DNA of 64,000 bases from Anaerolineae bacterium (GTDB lineage: Bacteria; Chloroflexota; Anaerolineae; 4572-78; J111), in assembly GCA_023382535.1 (NCBI GenBank), contig JAHDWA010000047.1:1-64000 (forward strand). Reading direction: 5' to 3'. The notes beneath the pieces were generated by a model. It made no database searches. It saw nothing but the letters and a program-made list of their open reading frames with translations, and was not told where the DNA came from. Position 1 is the first letter of the stretch, and every line of letters starts with the position of its first letter. Positions 1 to 7,152 of this stretch are shown here, piece after piece. The position numbers and the translations under genes are program-made.

Positions 1-124
1 TCCAACTATACCAAATCCGAGGGCTGACCGCCAACCTTTTCAGACAGCTTCTAAGAAAAGCCTCCGCCATCTGACTCCGCGCTGAATTGCCCGTACAGAG
101 GAACAATACTTTTTCTTTTGCCAC
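1..124 (-). CDS. Arsenate reductase-like protein (low-molecular-weight phosphatase fold), N-terminal part, cut by window edge
   Basis: A GTG start at 124 is preceded by a strong AAGGAGGG ribosome site 4-5 bases away. The first residues read [24 protein letters not shown], given here in shortened form as [18 protein letters not shown]. This is the phosphate/arsenate-binding P-loop (CX5R) of LMW phosphatase-type arsenate reductases, which reduce As(V) to As(III) in the cytoplasm. The frame stays open to the edge, but after MAEAFL the residues no longer resemble the family. A one-frame shift gives KLSEKVGG and then a stop, so the gene may be broken near position 40. It lies just downstream of the ArsR-ArsC fusion on the same strand and would be a second arsenate reductase-like unit. 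Confidence 0.6.
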   Translation of the reverse strand, partial: MAKEKVLFLCTGNSARSQMAEAFLRSCLKRLAVSPRIWYSW

Positions 125-165
125 ACTACCCTCCTTGGTTTAGTTGTATTCATTGGTTAAAAAAC

Positions 166-996
166 TCACTTAATCAGGGGCCAATCGTGTAAAAAGGTAG
201 TTACCTGACTCGCAATCGCATCCCGGACGGTGCGGAAGGTCGTCAGAACTTCCTCCTCGCTGCCGGCTGCTCTGGCCGGATCAGGAAAACCCAGGTGAAC
301 GGGAGCTGGCTGGCTCTGATCAAGCCAGGCTGGATGATTCTTTTTGGCGTTATCACATAGGGTCACGATCAAATCAAAGGGAATCGTCCGAAACTCATCG
401 GCGTGCTTGGCTGACCGGCCGCGCCAATCAATTCCAATTTCGGACAGGCTCTCCACCGCTTTGGGATGAACACATCCGGCTGGCTGCGTTCCCGCTGAAA
501 AGGCCGCCCATTCATCACTCAGCTGGGTATTGACAATTGCCTCGGCCATCTGGCTGCGGCAGGAGTTGCCCGTACATAGAAACAGTACAAAGCGTTTGCG
601 TTTGCGATCAACTTCATCGGAAACAGGAAAACTCGTCGGGCCTTGCTGCCCTTCAGGACCACATAAAGCCGAGCGAGCCTGAACCCGGACCGGGTCGAGG
701 AACTGCCCCAGCCAGGCCCGCCAGTAAGTAAGATTATCCTTGTTAGCGGCATAGTAAATCCAGCGACCATCAATCGTATCGTGCCGGGTGCGAACCAAGC
801 CGGCCTGGCGCAAAACCCGTAGGTGATGGGAGAGCAGATTGGGGGGCAGGCCGACCTGCTCTTTGAGTTCACTGTGGCAAGCTTCCCCTTCGGCCAACAG
901 GTCGAGGATATGCAGCCGGTACGGGTCGGCTAAAGCCTTCATCGTCTCCGCCGCTTTCTCCAGGCGGAGCTGCCACTCGGTCAAATTTTTAGCCAT
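166..996 (-). CDS. ArsR-type repressor fused to arsenate reductase (ArsR-ArsC)
   Basis: Residues 1-115 are an ArsR winged helix (ALADPYRLHI; recognition helix LPPNLLSHHLR 50-60; wing GRWIYY). Residues 136-276 are an LMW-phosphatase-type arsenate reductase with P-loop CTGNSCRS (141-148), a VTLC strand ending in Cys214 and the aspartate loop FPDPA. In the thioredoxin-coupled B. subtilis enzyme a third cysteine lies seven residues after the second; here that position is His221, so turnover may use another thiol. Repressor cysteines Cys40 and Cys112 (LCGPEG) recur in the ArsR at 2005. I chose the ATG at 996 because GAGGGGG lies 5 bases upstream; an in-frame TTG at 1020 overlaps the previous gene but has no good site. 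It likely senses As(III) while reducing As(V). Fusions of this kind are known but uncommon. Confidence 0.88.
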   Translation of the reverse strand: MAKNLTEWQLRLEKAAETMKALADPYRLHILDLLAEGEACHSELKEQVGLPPNLLSHHLRVLRQAGLVRTRHDTIDGRWIYYAANKDNLTYWRAWLGQFLDPVRVQARSALCGPEGQQGPTSFPVSDEVDRKRKRFVLFLCTGNSCRSQMAEAIVNTQLSDEWAAFSAGTQPAGCVHPKAVESLSEIGIDWRGRSAKHADEFRTIPFDLIVTLCDNAKKNHPAWLDQSQPAPVHLGFPDPARAAGSEEEVLTTFRTVRDAIASQVTTFLHDWPLIK

Positions 997-1016
997 CATT
1001 GCCCCCTCACTGATGG

Positions 1017-1742
1017 TCAACTCGTACCGGTACGGAGCATTTGAGCGTATTCGTGCGGCATCGTGCTGGCTTCAATCGCTTGCGCCGCTCGCTCAACATC
1101 GTAGGCGACCCGTATAAAATTGACCTCCAACTCGCGGCCACTGACCTGCAAGACTACATAGCCAGCGCGTGGATCGCCGTCTTTCGGTTTACCCACACTC
1201 CCGGCATTGACCACCCGCCGGGCACTCGGCAGGATACGATGATACGGTAAATGGGTGTGACCACACACCAGCACATCCGCTTCAACCATATCGAGTAGCC
1301 GTTCCAAACTGCTGGCCGGCCGATCTTCAAACAGGTATTCATTGATCCGGCGCGGGCTGCCATGGACCAGTACCACCTGTAAATCCCCCAGTTGTAGAGG
1401 TATCTGCTTGAGCAACTCGCGCAAAAAGGCTTTGTTCTCTTCTGTCATATGGTCATTGGTCCAGGCAATGGAACGTTTACCCAGCGCCTCAGCCACCGGA
1501 TTAGTGTAAGCACAGCCACAGTCATCGCTGCTGTTGCCCACCCCTTGATCATAGTTACCCATTAGGGTTGGCACGTTCCATTCCCGAATCACCGAAATTA
1601 CCTCGTTAGGAAAAGTACCATAGCCGACAAGATCACCAAGGCAGTAAAAATTGGACAGGCCCCGCGCATTCATATCAGCCCGAACAGCTTCTAACGCTGG
1701 TAAATTAGCGTGGATATCGCCAAAAACAGCAATTCGATCCAT
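1017..1742 (-). CDS. Calcineurin-like metallophosphoesterase (MJ0936/YfcE type)
   Basis: This 241-residue protein carries the full set of two-metal phosphoesterase motifs: GDIHAN near the N-terminus, GDLVGYG, GNYD (in place of GNHD), a VHGSP histidine and GHTH. Such proteins hydrolyse phosphodiesters or phosphomonoesters in the cytoplasm, and the substrate is not predictable. It is the first gene of a leftward unit and ends within a few bases of the ArsR-ArsC fusion, so the two are probably co-transcribed from the divergent region shared with arsR at 2005. The start ATG at 1742 has an AGGAAA ribosome site. A link to arsenic is only by position. Confidence 0.85.
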   Translation of the reverse strand: MDRIAVFGDIHANLPALEAVRADMNARGLSNFYCLGDLVGYGTFPNEVISVIREWNVPTLMGNYDQGVGNSSDDCGCAYTNPVAEALGKRSIAWTNDHMTEENKAFLRELLKQIPLQLGDLQVVLVHGSPRRINEYLFEDRPASSLERLLDMVEADVLVCGHTHLPYHRILPSARRVVNAGSVGKPKDGDPRAGYVVLQVSGRELEVNFIRVAYDVERAAQAIEASTMPHEYAQMLRTGTS

Positions 1743-1885
1743 TGAAAGATTTCCTGTAAATTATATCAAAATTGATTATATCAAATTATTTTGAATTAAT
1801 CTCACCTACTATACTCCCTAATATTTAGCTTGTCAAATATGACACGTTGCTGGTCAAAAGGATGTTTCGATAAGGATTGAAATAA

Positions 1886-1922
1886 ATGACATCTATCACT
1901 TATCTTTGTGACAAATGTCACT
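1886..1922 (+). promoter_or_regulatory. Paired operator-like elements, 22-bp register, upstream of arsR
   Basis: ATGACATCTATCACT (1886-1900) is followed exactly 22 bp later by GTGACAAATGTCACT (1908-1922), which is nearly self-complementary. The same element type, again paired, lies before genes at 11573, 16626 and 45361. The first element sits between TTGAAA and TATCTT, a possible -35/-10 pair with an 18-bp spacer. The second copy also fits a CRP/FNR-type TGTGA-N6-TCACT pattern, so the binding protein may not be ArsR. The region is divergent between the phosphoesterase (leftward) and arsR (rightward). Confidence 0.55.
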
Positions 1923-2004
1923 ATTAGCTCCTAGTAGAAAGATGTACACTTTATTTCAGTAAGTGTTGAAATAAAACCGCCAGCTTAGAGTAGGAGAAAA
2001 AGCA

Positions 2005-2391
2005 ATGATTAAGCCGCCCTTGATGGACGACCAAATCTTGCCCGAAGCCACAGCTGTGTTGAAGGCCCTAGCCGACCCTAATCGCCTGCGCATCTTCAAC
2101 ATGTTGATGGAAGGCGACTCGTGTAACGGCGAACTGAATGAACGGTTAGGCCTGCCGCCCAATCTGCTGTCGCACCATCTGCGGGTGCTGCGAGAGGCCG
2201 GGTTGGTATACAATCGCCACGATGTGGTAGATGCCCGCTGGATTTACTACACGGTAGATAAAGAAGCGGTCACCCGCTGGTTTGAATGGTTTTGCCAGTT
2301 GCTCAATCCGGCCCGTATTCAGGAACGGCCCATCTTATGCGGGCCTGAAGGACGGGTGTGCCCCAATGTTCTGTTAACAGAGGCCAGTTAG
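2005..2391 (+). CDS. ArsR-family metalloid-responsive repressor
   Basis: This 128-residue winged-helix repressor has ALADPNRLRIFNMLMEG, recognition helix LPPNLLSHHLRVLREAG and wing DARWIYY. Cysteines are at 40, 97, 112 and 119; Cys40 and the C-terminal LCGPEG Cys112 match the repressor half of the ArsR-ArsC fusion and, shifted by one, the ArsR at 12340. A Cys40/Cys112 pair close to the DNA-binding helix is a plausible As(III) or Sb(III) site, but this is inferred rather than matched to a characterised protein. A GGAG ribosome site precedes the ATG. It is divergent from the phosphoesterase/ArsR-ArsC unit and may repress both sides as well as the genes that follow. Confidence 0.88.
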   Translation: MIKPPLMDDQILPEATAVLKALADPNRLRIFNMLMEGDSCNGELNERLGLPPNLLSHHLRVLREAGLVYNRHDVVDARWIYYTVDKEAVTRWFEWFCQLLNPARIQERPILCGPEGRVCPNVLLTEAS

Positions 2392-2520
2392 TAACTTGGC
2401 CCTACAGAACCACCTAAAACTTGGCGAACCTTCGCCGGGCAGCAGGTGCTCCTGGGGTTAAATCCAGTTGTTAAATCCCCTCCCCAACCCGGAGGTAAAA
2501 ATAACGATAGAGGCAGTAGA

Positions 2521-3300
2521 ATGATGAACAAATCTGTCGGTTTTGTCGGCGGTGGTAGAGTAACCCGGATCATTTTGACCGGTCTCAAGAGAGCCGGGCA
2601 GATGCCGTCTGCAGTAGTTGTCAGTGATTCCAATCTTGAAGTTTTGCAGATATTAAAAGAAAATTTCCCGGAAATTGAGATTACACCCAACGATAACCGG
2701 ACTCCGGCCGGCCAGGAGGTGGTTTTTATAGCCCTCCACCCGCCCGCCTTCGGTGATATGGTCGGTGAGCTTAAAGCTGGTTTGAAACCCGACGCCCTGC
2801 TGGTTTCGCTGGCTCCCAAGCTGACTATCGCCAGGTTTTCAGCCGGTCTGGACGGTTTTGAGCGGATTGTGCGGATGATCCCCAACGCCCCCTCAGTAGT
2901 CAACCAGGGCTACAACCCGGTGGCTTTTGCGCCCGGTCTACCGGCGACCGAAAAGCACGACCTGCTGAGGTGGTTTAGTCTGCTGGGGGCCTGCCCAGAA
3001 GTGCCGGAAGAACACCTGGAAGCTTACGCCATTTTAACCGCGATGGGGCCGACTTACCTGTGGTTCCAGCTTTATGAGCTGCAAGAAATTGGCCGCTCCT
3101 TTGGCCTGAGCGATGAAGCCGTGGCCGAAGGTGTGATGCAAATGGGGCTGGGCACGCTCAAAACGATGATAGGGTCCGGGTTGTCCGCGGCGGAGGTGAT
3201 GGATCTGGTGCCGGTGAAACCACTTAAAGATGATGAGGCCACGATAAAAGATCTTTACCGATCAAAATTGGAAGCCTTATTCAAGAAGTTAAAAAGCTGA
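2521..3300 (+). CDS. ProC-like NAD(P)-binding dehydrogenase
   Basis: 259 residues with an N-terminal Rossmann motif (GFVGGGRVTRIILTGL) and the C-terminal helical dimer domain typical of pyrroline-5-carboxylate reductases (ILTAMGPTYLWFQLYEL in place of the usual SGSGPAY). It therefore belongs to the ProC/F420-dependent NADP oxidoreductase superfamily but is divergent, and a role in proline synthesis is doubtful. The start at 2521 has GAGG seven bases upstream; an upstream GTG in frame has no site. It opens the cassette that continues with a lipoyl carrier, two DGC proteins, OsmC and a radical SAM enzyme, so it may supply or consume NAD(P)H in that unknown pathway. Confidence 0.75.
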   Translation: MMNKSVGFVGGGRVTRIILTGLKRAGQMPSAVVVSDSNLEVLQILKENFPEIEITPNDNRTPAGQEVVFIALHPPAFGDMVGELKAGLKPDALLVSLAPKLTIARFSAGLDGFERIVRMIPNAPSVVNQGYNPVAFAPGLPATEKHDLLRWFSLLGACPEVPEEHLEAYAILTAMGPTYLWFQLYELQEIGRSFGLSDEAVAEGVMQMGLGTLKTMIGSGLSAAEVMDLVPVKPLKDDEATIKDLYRSKLEALFKKLKS

Positions 3301-3375
3301 TGATAAGCGTCTGATTGAAGACATTTTAGGTAACTTCTCCAGGTTGCCATCACTATTTTCGGGAGGAGCGTATCA

Positions 3376-3825
3376 ATGACCGAATTTTTGGAAACAACGG
3401 TTGATAAATTTACCTTCAAAGTGGCCACCGACCGGCTCTACACCGCCGACCACCTGTGGGTAAAATGGGACGATGACGGGGTCCAGATTGGGCTGAGCGA
3501 TTACCTCCAGCAGAGCTCCGGGGATGTGGCCTTTGCCGAACCCAAATCTGCAGGAACCACCCTGACCCTGGGGGATGAACTGGCGATGATTGAAACGATG
3601 AAAACCAACTTGAGCATTCCCTCGCCGGTAAGCGGGGTGATTAAGCTCATCAACCCGCGGCTGGAAGATGAACCGGAACTGGTCAACAAAGACCCCTATG
3701 GTGAAGGTTGGTTAGCCCAGGTTGAACCCCGTGATTGGGATACAGACAAAACTAATTGGCTGGACGCCAGCACCTACTTTGAACAGATGAGGGTTGAAGC
3801 CGAAGCGGAGGCAAAAAAATTATGA
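3376..3825 (+). CDS. GcvH-like lipoyl carrier protein
   Basis: 149 residues of glycine-cleavage H-protein fold. The modified lysine is Lys76 in IETMKTNLSIPSPVSG, the normal lipoylation hairpin, with DPYGEGWLAQV downstream as in GcvH. No glycine cleavage P or T proteins are in the window, so this is more likely a dedicated lipoyl carrier, as known for LbpA in the sulfur-oxidising sHdr pathway. Its dithiolane arm could carry sulfur, an acyl or aminomethyl group, or bind As(III) directly, which lipoate does tightly. It has a strong GGGAGGAG ribosome site and overlaps the next gene by 4 bp (ATGA), so translation is coupled. Confidence 0.85.
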   Translation: MTEFLETTVDKFTFKVATDRLYTADHLWVKWDDDGVQIGLSDYLQQSSGDVAFAEPKSAGTTLTLGDELAMIETMKTNLSIPSPVSGVIKLINPRLEDEPELVNKDPYGEGWLAQVEPRDWDTDKTNWLDASTYFEQMRVEAEAEAKKL

Positions 3826-4235
3826 GCGACAACAAACACGTGGTCGTGGTGCCATGCAGCGGCATCGGCAAAACCTACGGCACGGTGGGTCGCGAGGCGG
3901 CCTATGAATTGGCCGAGGAATTACGGCCTGACTGCGCCGAAGTGGTGGCCCTATCGCTGCTGGTTCTCGGCGATGCGGAGACACAGGCGCGAGTGCAGGC
4001 GGCCCCGGCTATTACGATTGATGGCTGCAAGTTGGCCTGCGCCAGCAAAATGGTGACCGAGAGCGGCGGCCGGGTGGCTTACGAGGCCAACGTACTCGAT
4101 ACCTTCCGCCGCCACCGCCACCTCAAGCCCAAAGGCATTGCCGAGTTGAATCCAGAGGGGCAGGAGTTGGCCTGCAGAATGGCCGAAGAGTTGGCCGAAG
4201 CGACGGACAAAATTATGCGAGGGGAGGAGGTGTAA
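3822..4235 (+). CDS. DGC-domain putative zinc-binding protein (short form)
   Basis: 137 residues. Cys12 in VVPCSGIGKTYG and the family-naming IDGC motif (Cys69) followed by KLAC (Cys73) place it in the DGC family, whose members are annotated as putative zinc-binding proteins without a defined reaction. It is translationally coupled to the lipoyl carrier and followed 2 bp later by a longer paralogue at 4238. The three conserved cysteines could form one metal or sulfur site. Function unknown; probably a partner of the lipoyl carrier. Confidence 0.75.
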   Translation: MSDNKHVVVVPCSGIGKTYGTVGREAAYELAEELRPDCAEVVALSLLVLGDAETQARVQAAPAITIDGCKLACASKMVTESGGRVAYEANVLDTFRRHRHLKPKGIAELNPEGQELACRMAEELAEATDKIMRGEEV

Positions 4236-4237
4236 CG

Positions 4238-4957
4238 ATGCCGGATCTACCCCAGAAAAAAGTCGGAATCGTCGCTTGCAGCGGCGAAGAGATGGCTGCC
4301 GGAACCGTGACCCGACTGGCGGCGCTGAAGGTGCTGGAGCAACTACGCCCGGCGGAGACCGTGACCATTTGCCTGCCGTTGTTCCTGGCCGGGGGTGAAG
4401 GTGACCGGGCCTTCGCCCGTTTCTATCCGACCATTGCCATTGATGGCTGTGACAAACGCTGTGCTGCCCGGGCGACGGAGCAGTACAGCGGTAAACCGGC
4501 GGCCAGCGTGGTTGTCACCGACCTGGTGGAGGCAGACGCCAACCTGGGTACATCGCGCCGTCTGAATGAAGTGGGACGGCAGGCGGTGGACACGGTGGCC
4601 GAGGCCGTCGCTCCCCTGGTGGACAATCTGCTGGGCGTCAAGTGGAGCCGTCGGAGCGGATCGGCGGTGGAGGAAACGAGTCAACCGGAAGAAGCGGTAG
4701 AGGCCAGATGTTCCTGCGGCTCCGGTATCCCGGTGCTAACACTGACAGTAGAGGATCGGCGGGAAACGTTGATTGCGGTTCCGGCCATTTTTGAGCAATT
4801 CTATCAGCAAGGCAAACGGCCCGACACAAACGGTGTCGCGGCTGAACTCCTACAAATGACCCGCTTGTATAACCCTATCGCTGATGCCGCTGTGCCTGCT
4901 TATGAGACAGTCTTGGTGCGGGAATTTGACCATTATTGCCAGAAGCAGGAGGTTTGA
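4238..4957 (+). CDS. DGC-domain protein with extra C-terminal domain
   Basis: 239 residues. Residues 1-125 repeat the DGC layout of the preceding gene: VACSGEEMAAGT (Cys14), AIDGCDKRCAA (Cys71, Cys75). Residues about 150-239 add a domain I do not recognise, opening with CSCGSG and ending near YCQK. The ribosome site GGAGGAGG is strong and the gene abuts OsmC at 4958. The pair of tandem DGC proteins suggests a heteromeric complex in which the extra domain provides substrate binding or another metal site. Confidence 0.72.
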   Translation: MPDLPQKKVGIVACSGEEMAAGTVTRLAALKVLEQLRPAETVTICLPLFLAGGEGDRAFARFYPTIAIDGCDKRCAARATEQYSGKPAASVVVTDLVEADANLGTSRRLNEVGRQAVDTVAEAVAPLVDNLLGVKWSRRSGSAVEETSQPEEAVEARCSCGSGIPVLTLTVEDRRETLIAVPAIFEQFYQQGKRPDTNGVAAELLQMTRLYNPIADAAVPAYETVLVREFDHYCQKQEV

Positions 4958-5410
4958 ATGTCGCGCACGGCTACCTATCACACCACCGTCGCCTGGAAGG
5001 GTGAACATTGGGGCCATCTCAAGATGGGCAACGGCCCGGAGATGGATTTCTCGGCTCCGCCTGACGCGCACGGCCACGCCGGGGTGCTGACGCCTGAAGA
5101 TGCTTTTGTGGCGGCGGCCAACACCTGCGTGATGATGATGTTCATCTGGGCCGTCGAGCGCTTCAAACTGGATTTACAGAGCTACGAGTGTTACACCGAG
5201 GGCAAAAAACTCATCGAGTTAGACCGGACCGAGATTTTCACCGACCTGGTTTTCCGGCCCAAGATTGTGGTCAAGGCCAATGGGACTGACCCGGAGCGGG
5301 TATTAAAACAGGTGAACCGGGCGCTGGAGTCGGCCCAAAAATACAGCCTGGTGGCCAACTCGGTCAAGCCCAAAATTACGATTGAGCCAATCATCGAGGT
5401 GCTGGCGTGA
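4958..5410 (+). CDS. OsmC/Ohr-family protein lacking the second redox cysteine
   Basis: 150 residues with the OsmC layout: an N-terminal strand region, a central helix carrying Cys57 (AAANTCVMMMF) and a C-terminal helix and strand. Canonical OsmC/Ohr peroxidases use a second cysteine near the C-terminal helix; here that stretch is KYSLVANSV, with serine, so a classical lipoyl-reducible peroxidase cycle is unlikely. Ohr is known to be re-reduced by lipoylated proteins, which makes the nearby GcvH-like carrier notable. It starts directly after the DGC protein and overlaps the next gene by 4 bp. Confidence 0.8.
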   Translation: MSRTATYHTTVAWKGEHWGHLKMGNGPEMDFSAPPDAHGHAGVLTPEDAFVAAANTCVMMMFIWAVERFKLDLQSYECYTEGKKLIELDRTEIFTDLVFRPKIVVKANGTDPERVLKQVNRALESAQKYSLVANSVKPKITIEPIIEVLA

Positions 5411-6660
5411 GTTCAACCCTCAAATTGTGGGGGCAGGTGGATGAGGCCGGGCGGCTGGTCATCTCGTCGGAAGAGGTGGCCCGCTTCGGCTTGAGTCCCG
5501 GAGCCAAAGTGCTGGTCGAGGCCAGCGACCAGGATATGCGCCTGCACCACCCGGTGAACCAACTGGCCAAGATTTATATTGAGCCATCGGCATGCTGTAA
5601 CCTCGACTGCCGGACCTGCCTCCGCAACGTCTGGCAAGCGCCCAATGAGATAATGGCCGAGGTTACCTTCGACCGGATTATGGAAGATTTAGCGGCCTTT
5701 TCGCCAATCCCGACCATTTTCTTTGGGGGCCTGGGCGAACCACTGACTCACCCCAAGCTGGCCGAAATGGTGGCCCGGGCCAAGGGGTTGGGGGCCAGAG
5801 TCGAAATGATCACGAACGGTACCATCCTTGGCCAGCGCATCTCTCGTCAATTGATTGAAGCGGGGTTAGATTTCCTATGGGTTTCGCTCGATGGAGCCAC
5901 CCCGGAGGGTTACGCCGATGTGCGCCTGGGCGCCTCTTTGCCTGCGGTGCTGGCTAATGTCAAGCGCTTCAGCCAGCTTCGGCCACCTGCCCATTACCCT
6001 GCCCCAGAGATTGGCATTGTCTTTGTAGCTATGAAACGGAACATTGCTGATTTGCCCCTCCTCATGCGCATCGGCCAACAAGTGGGCGCTACCCATTTTT
6101 TGGTCAGCAATGTGCTCCCTTACACCGCTGAGTTACAGGCAGAGGTGCTGTACTCCCGCGTATCGAACGACATCACTTACCTCTCCTCGCCCCGTTTGCC
6201 CCAGTTGAGTTTACCCAAACTGGCTACGAACGGGGTCGTTGGCCGGGTCCTTGACCAGGTCATGGGTCAAGGCTGGAATATCAGTTTTGCCGGCCACAAT
6301 TTAGGTCTAAGAAACGATCACTGCCCGTTTATTGAAAGCGGGTCTATGTCGGTTGGCTGGGATGGCAGCGTCAGCCCATGTTTGCCGCTCTTACACGACC
6401 ACATGAGTTTCTTGAATGATCGGGAGCGCTTTGTTCACCACTACACCGTCGGCAAAGTGACCGAACAGAGTTTGAAAGAGTTATGGCTGTCGCCGGAGTA
6501 CGCTGCCTTTCGGGAAAGGGTACAGTTATTTGATTTTTCACCCTGTACCTTTTGCGGCGGTTGTGACTTGTCGCCTGAGAACAAAGAGGACTGCTTTGGC
6601 AACACCTTCCCGACCTGCGGCGGCTGTCTGTGGGCGCAGGGGGTCATTCAATGCCCTTGA
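5407..6660 (+). CDS. Radical SAM/SPASM enzyme with N-terminal AbrB-like segment
   Basis: 417 residues beginning with GTG inside the OsmC stop (4-bp overlap). Residues 1-45 resemble an AbrB/SpoVT strand-rich domain (GRLVISSEEVARFGLSPGAK). The radical SAM motif is C64-x3-C68-x2-C71 (CNLDCRTC), followed by FFGGLGEPLTHP and WVSLDGATPEGY. The C-terminal third has clustered cysteines (CPF, SPC, PCTFCGGCDLS, FPTCGGCLW) typical of SPASM or twitch domains binding additional Fe-S clusters. Relatives act on peptides or cofactors. Within this operon a modification of a DGC or lipoyl protein is possible, but no substrate can be assigned. Confidence 0.82.
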   Translation: MSSTLKLWGQVDEAGRLVISSEEVARFGLSPGAKVLVEASDQDMRLHHPVNQLAKIYIEPSACCNLDCRTCLRNVWQAPNEIMAEVTFDRIMEDLAAFSPIPTIFFGGLGEPLTHPKLAEMVARAKGLGARVEMITNGTILGQRISRQLIEAGLDFLWVSLDGATPEGYADVRLGASLPAVLANVKRFSQLRPPAHYPAPEIGIVFVAMKRNIADLPLLMRIGQQVGATHFLVSNVLPYTAELQAEVLYSRVSNDITYLSSPRLPQLSLPKLATNGVVGRVLDQVMGQGWNISFAGHNLGLRNDHCPFIESGSMSVGWDGSVSPCLPLLHDHMSFLNDRERFVHHYTVGKVTEQSLKELWLSPEYAAFRERVQLFDFSPCTFCGGCDLSPENKEDCFGNTFPTCGGCLWAQGVIQCP

Positions 6661-6670
6661 ATTAATTCCG

Positions 6671-6707
6671 CCAGCTCGTTTCCAAACTGAGTTTGGAGGT
6701 GAGCTGG
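6671..6707 (+). terminator. Long hairpin after the radical SAM gene
   Basis: CCAGCTC (6671-6677) pairs with GAGCTGG (6701-6707), and inside it TCCAAAC (6681-6687) pairs with GTTTGGA (6691-6697), leaving 3-nt internal loops and a TGA loop. A T-run (6727-6733) lies 20 bases later, so this is a weak intrinsic terminator or an RNA-processing element separating the cassette from the disulfide protein gene. Confidence 0.55.
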
Positions 6708-6748
6708 CCAGGTAAAATTAAAATCATTTTTTTATGTGGAGGATATTT

Positions 6749-7021
6749 ATGTTGACGATCAAAGTATTAGGCCCTGGCTGCCGCAATTGCCAGGTCCTGG
6801 CTCAAAAAACGACTGAAGCCTTAGAAGCTCTGGCTGAAACCCAACCGGACGATTACGAAGCCACCATTCTAAAAGTGACCGAGTATCAAGATATTATGAA
6901 ATACCCGATCATGTACACCCCCGGTCTGGTCATCAACGAAAAGCTGGTCAGCGCCGGGCGTATCCCGACAGCGGATGAGATTAAGGGTTGGCTGGTTGAG
7001 GCGGTCACCCAAGCGGCTTAA
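6749..7021 (+). CDS. Redox-active disulfide protein (thioredoxin_3 family)
   Basis: 90 residues with VLGPGCRNCQ, a CxxC active site at the start of the first helix, and the cis-Pro loop MYTPGLVINEKLVSAGRIP. This is the small thioredoxin-fold family often encoded next to ArsP/UPF0718 permeases, as here (7153). The ATG at 6749 is chosen because GGAGG lies six bases upstream; the ATG at 6734 lies before that site. It probably delivers thiol-bound metal or metalloid, or reduces the permease's conserved cysteines. Confidence 0.88.
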   Translation: MLTIKVLGPGCRNCQVLAQKTTEALEALAETQPDDYEATILKVTEYQDIMKYPIMYTPGLVINEKLVSAGRIPTADEIKGWLVEAVTQAA

Positions 7022-7072
7022 CCCGATTTAGCCTGAACCTGGTATTAATCAACCTGGAACAATTGAATAGTG

Positions 7073-7112
7073 GGCTGGAGGATATTCCGTAGCCTGCCAG
7101 CCTATTATTTTT
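7073..7112 (+). terminator. Possible weak terminator
   Basis: GGCTGG (7073-7078) and CCAGCC (7097-7102) form a 6-bp stem with an 18-nt loop, followed by TTATTTTT. It lies between the disulfide protein and the permease. The loop is long, so it may only attenuate read-through. Confidence 0.35.
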
Positions 7113-7152
7113 GCCCCAATATATTCAACTTTCTGCATATAAGGATTTCACT

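Noticed and set aside
2446..2520. An upstream GTG start for the ProC-like gene
   Set aside because: The added 25 residues do not resemble the family, and the ATG at 2521 has a proper ribosome site followed at once by the Rossmann motif.
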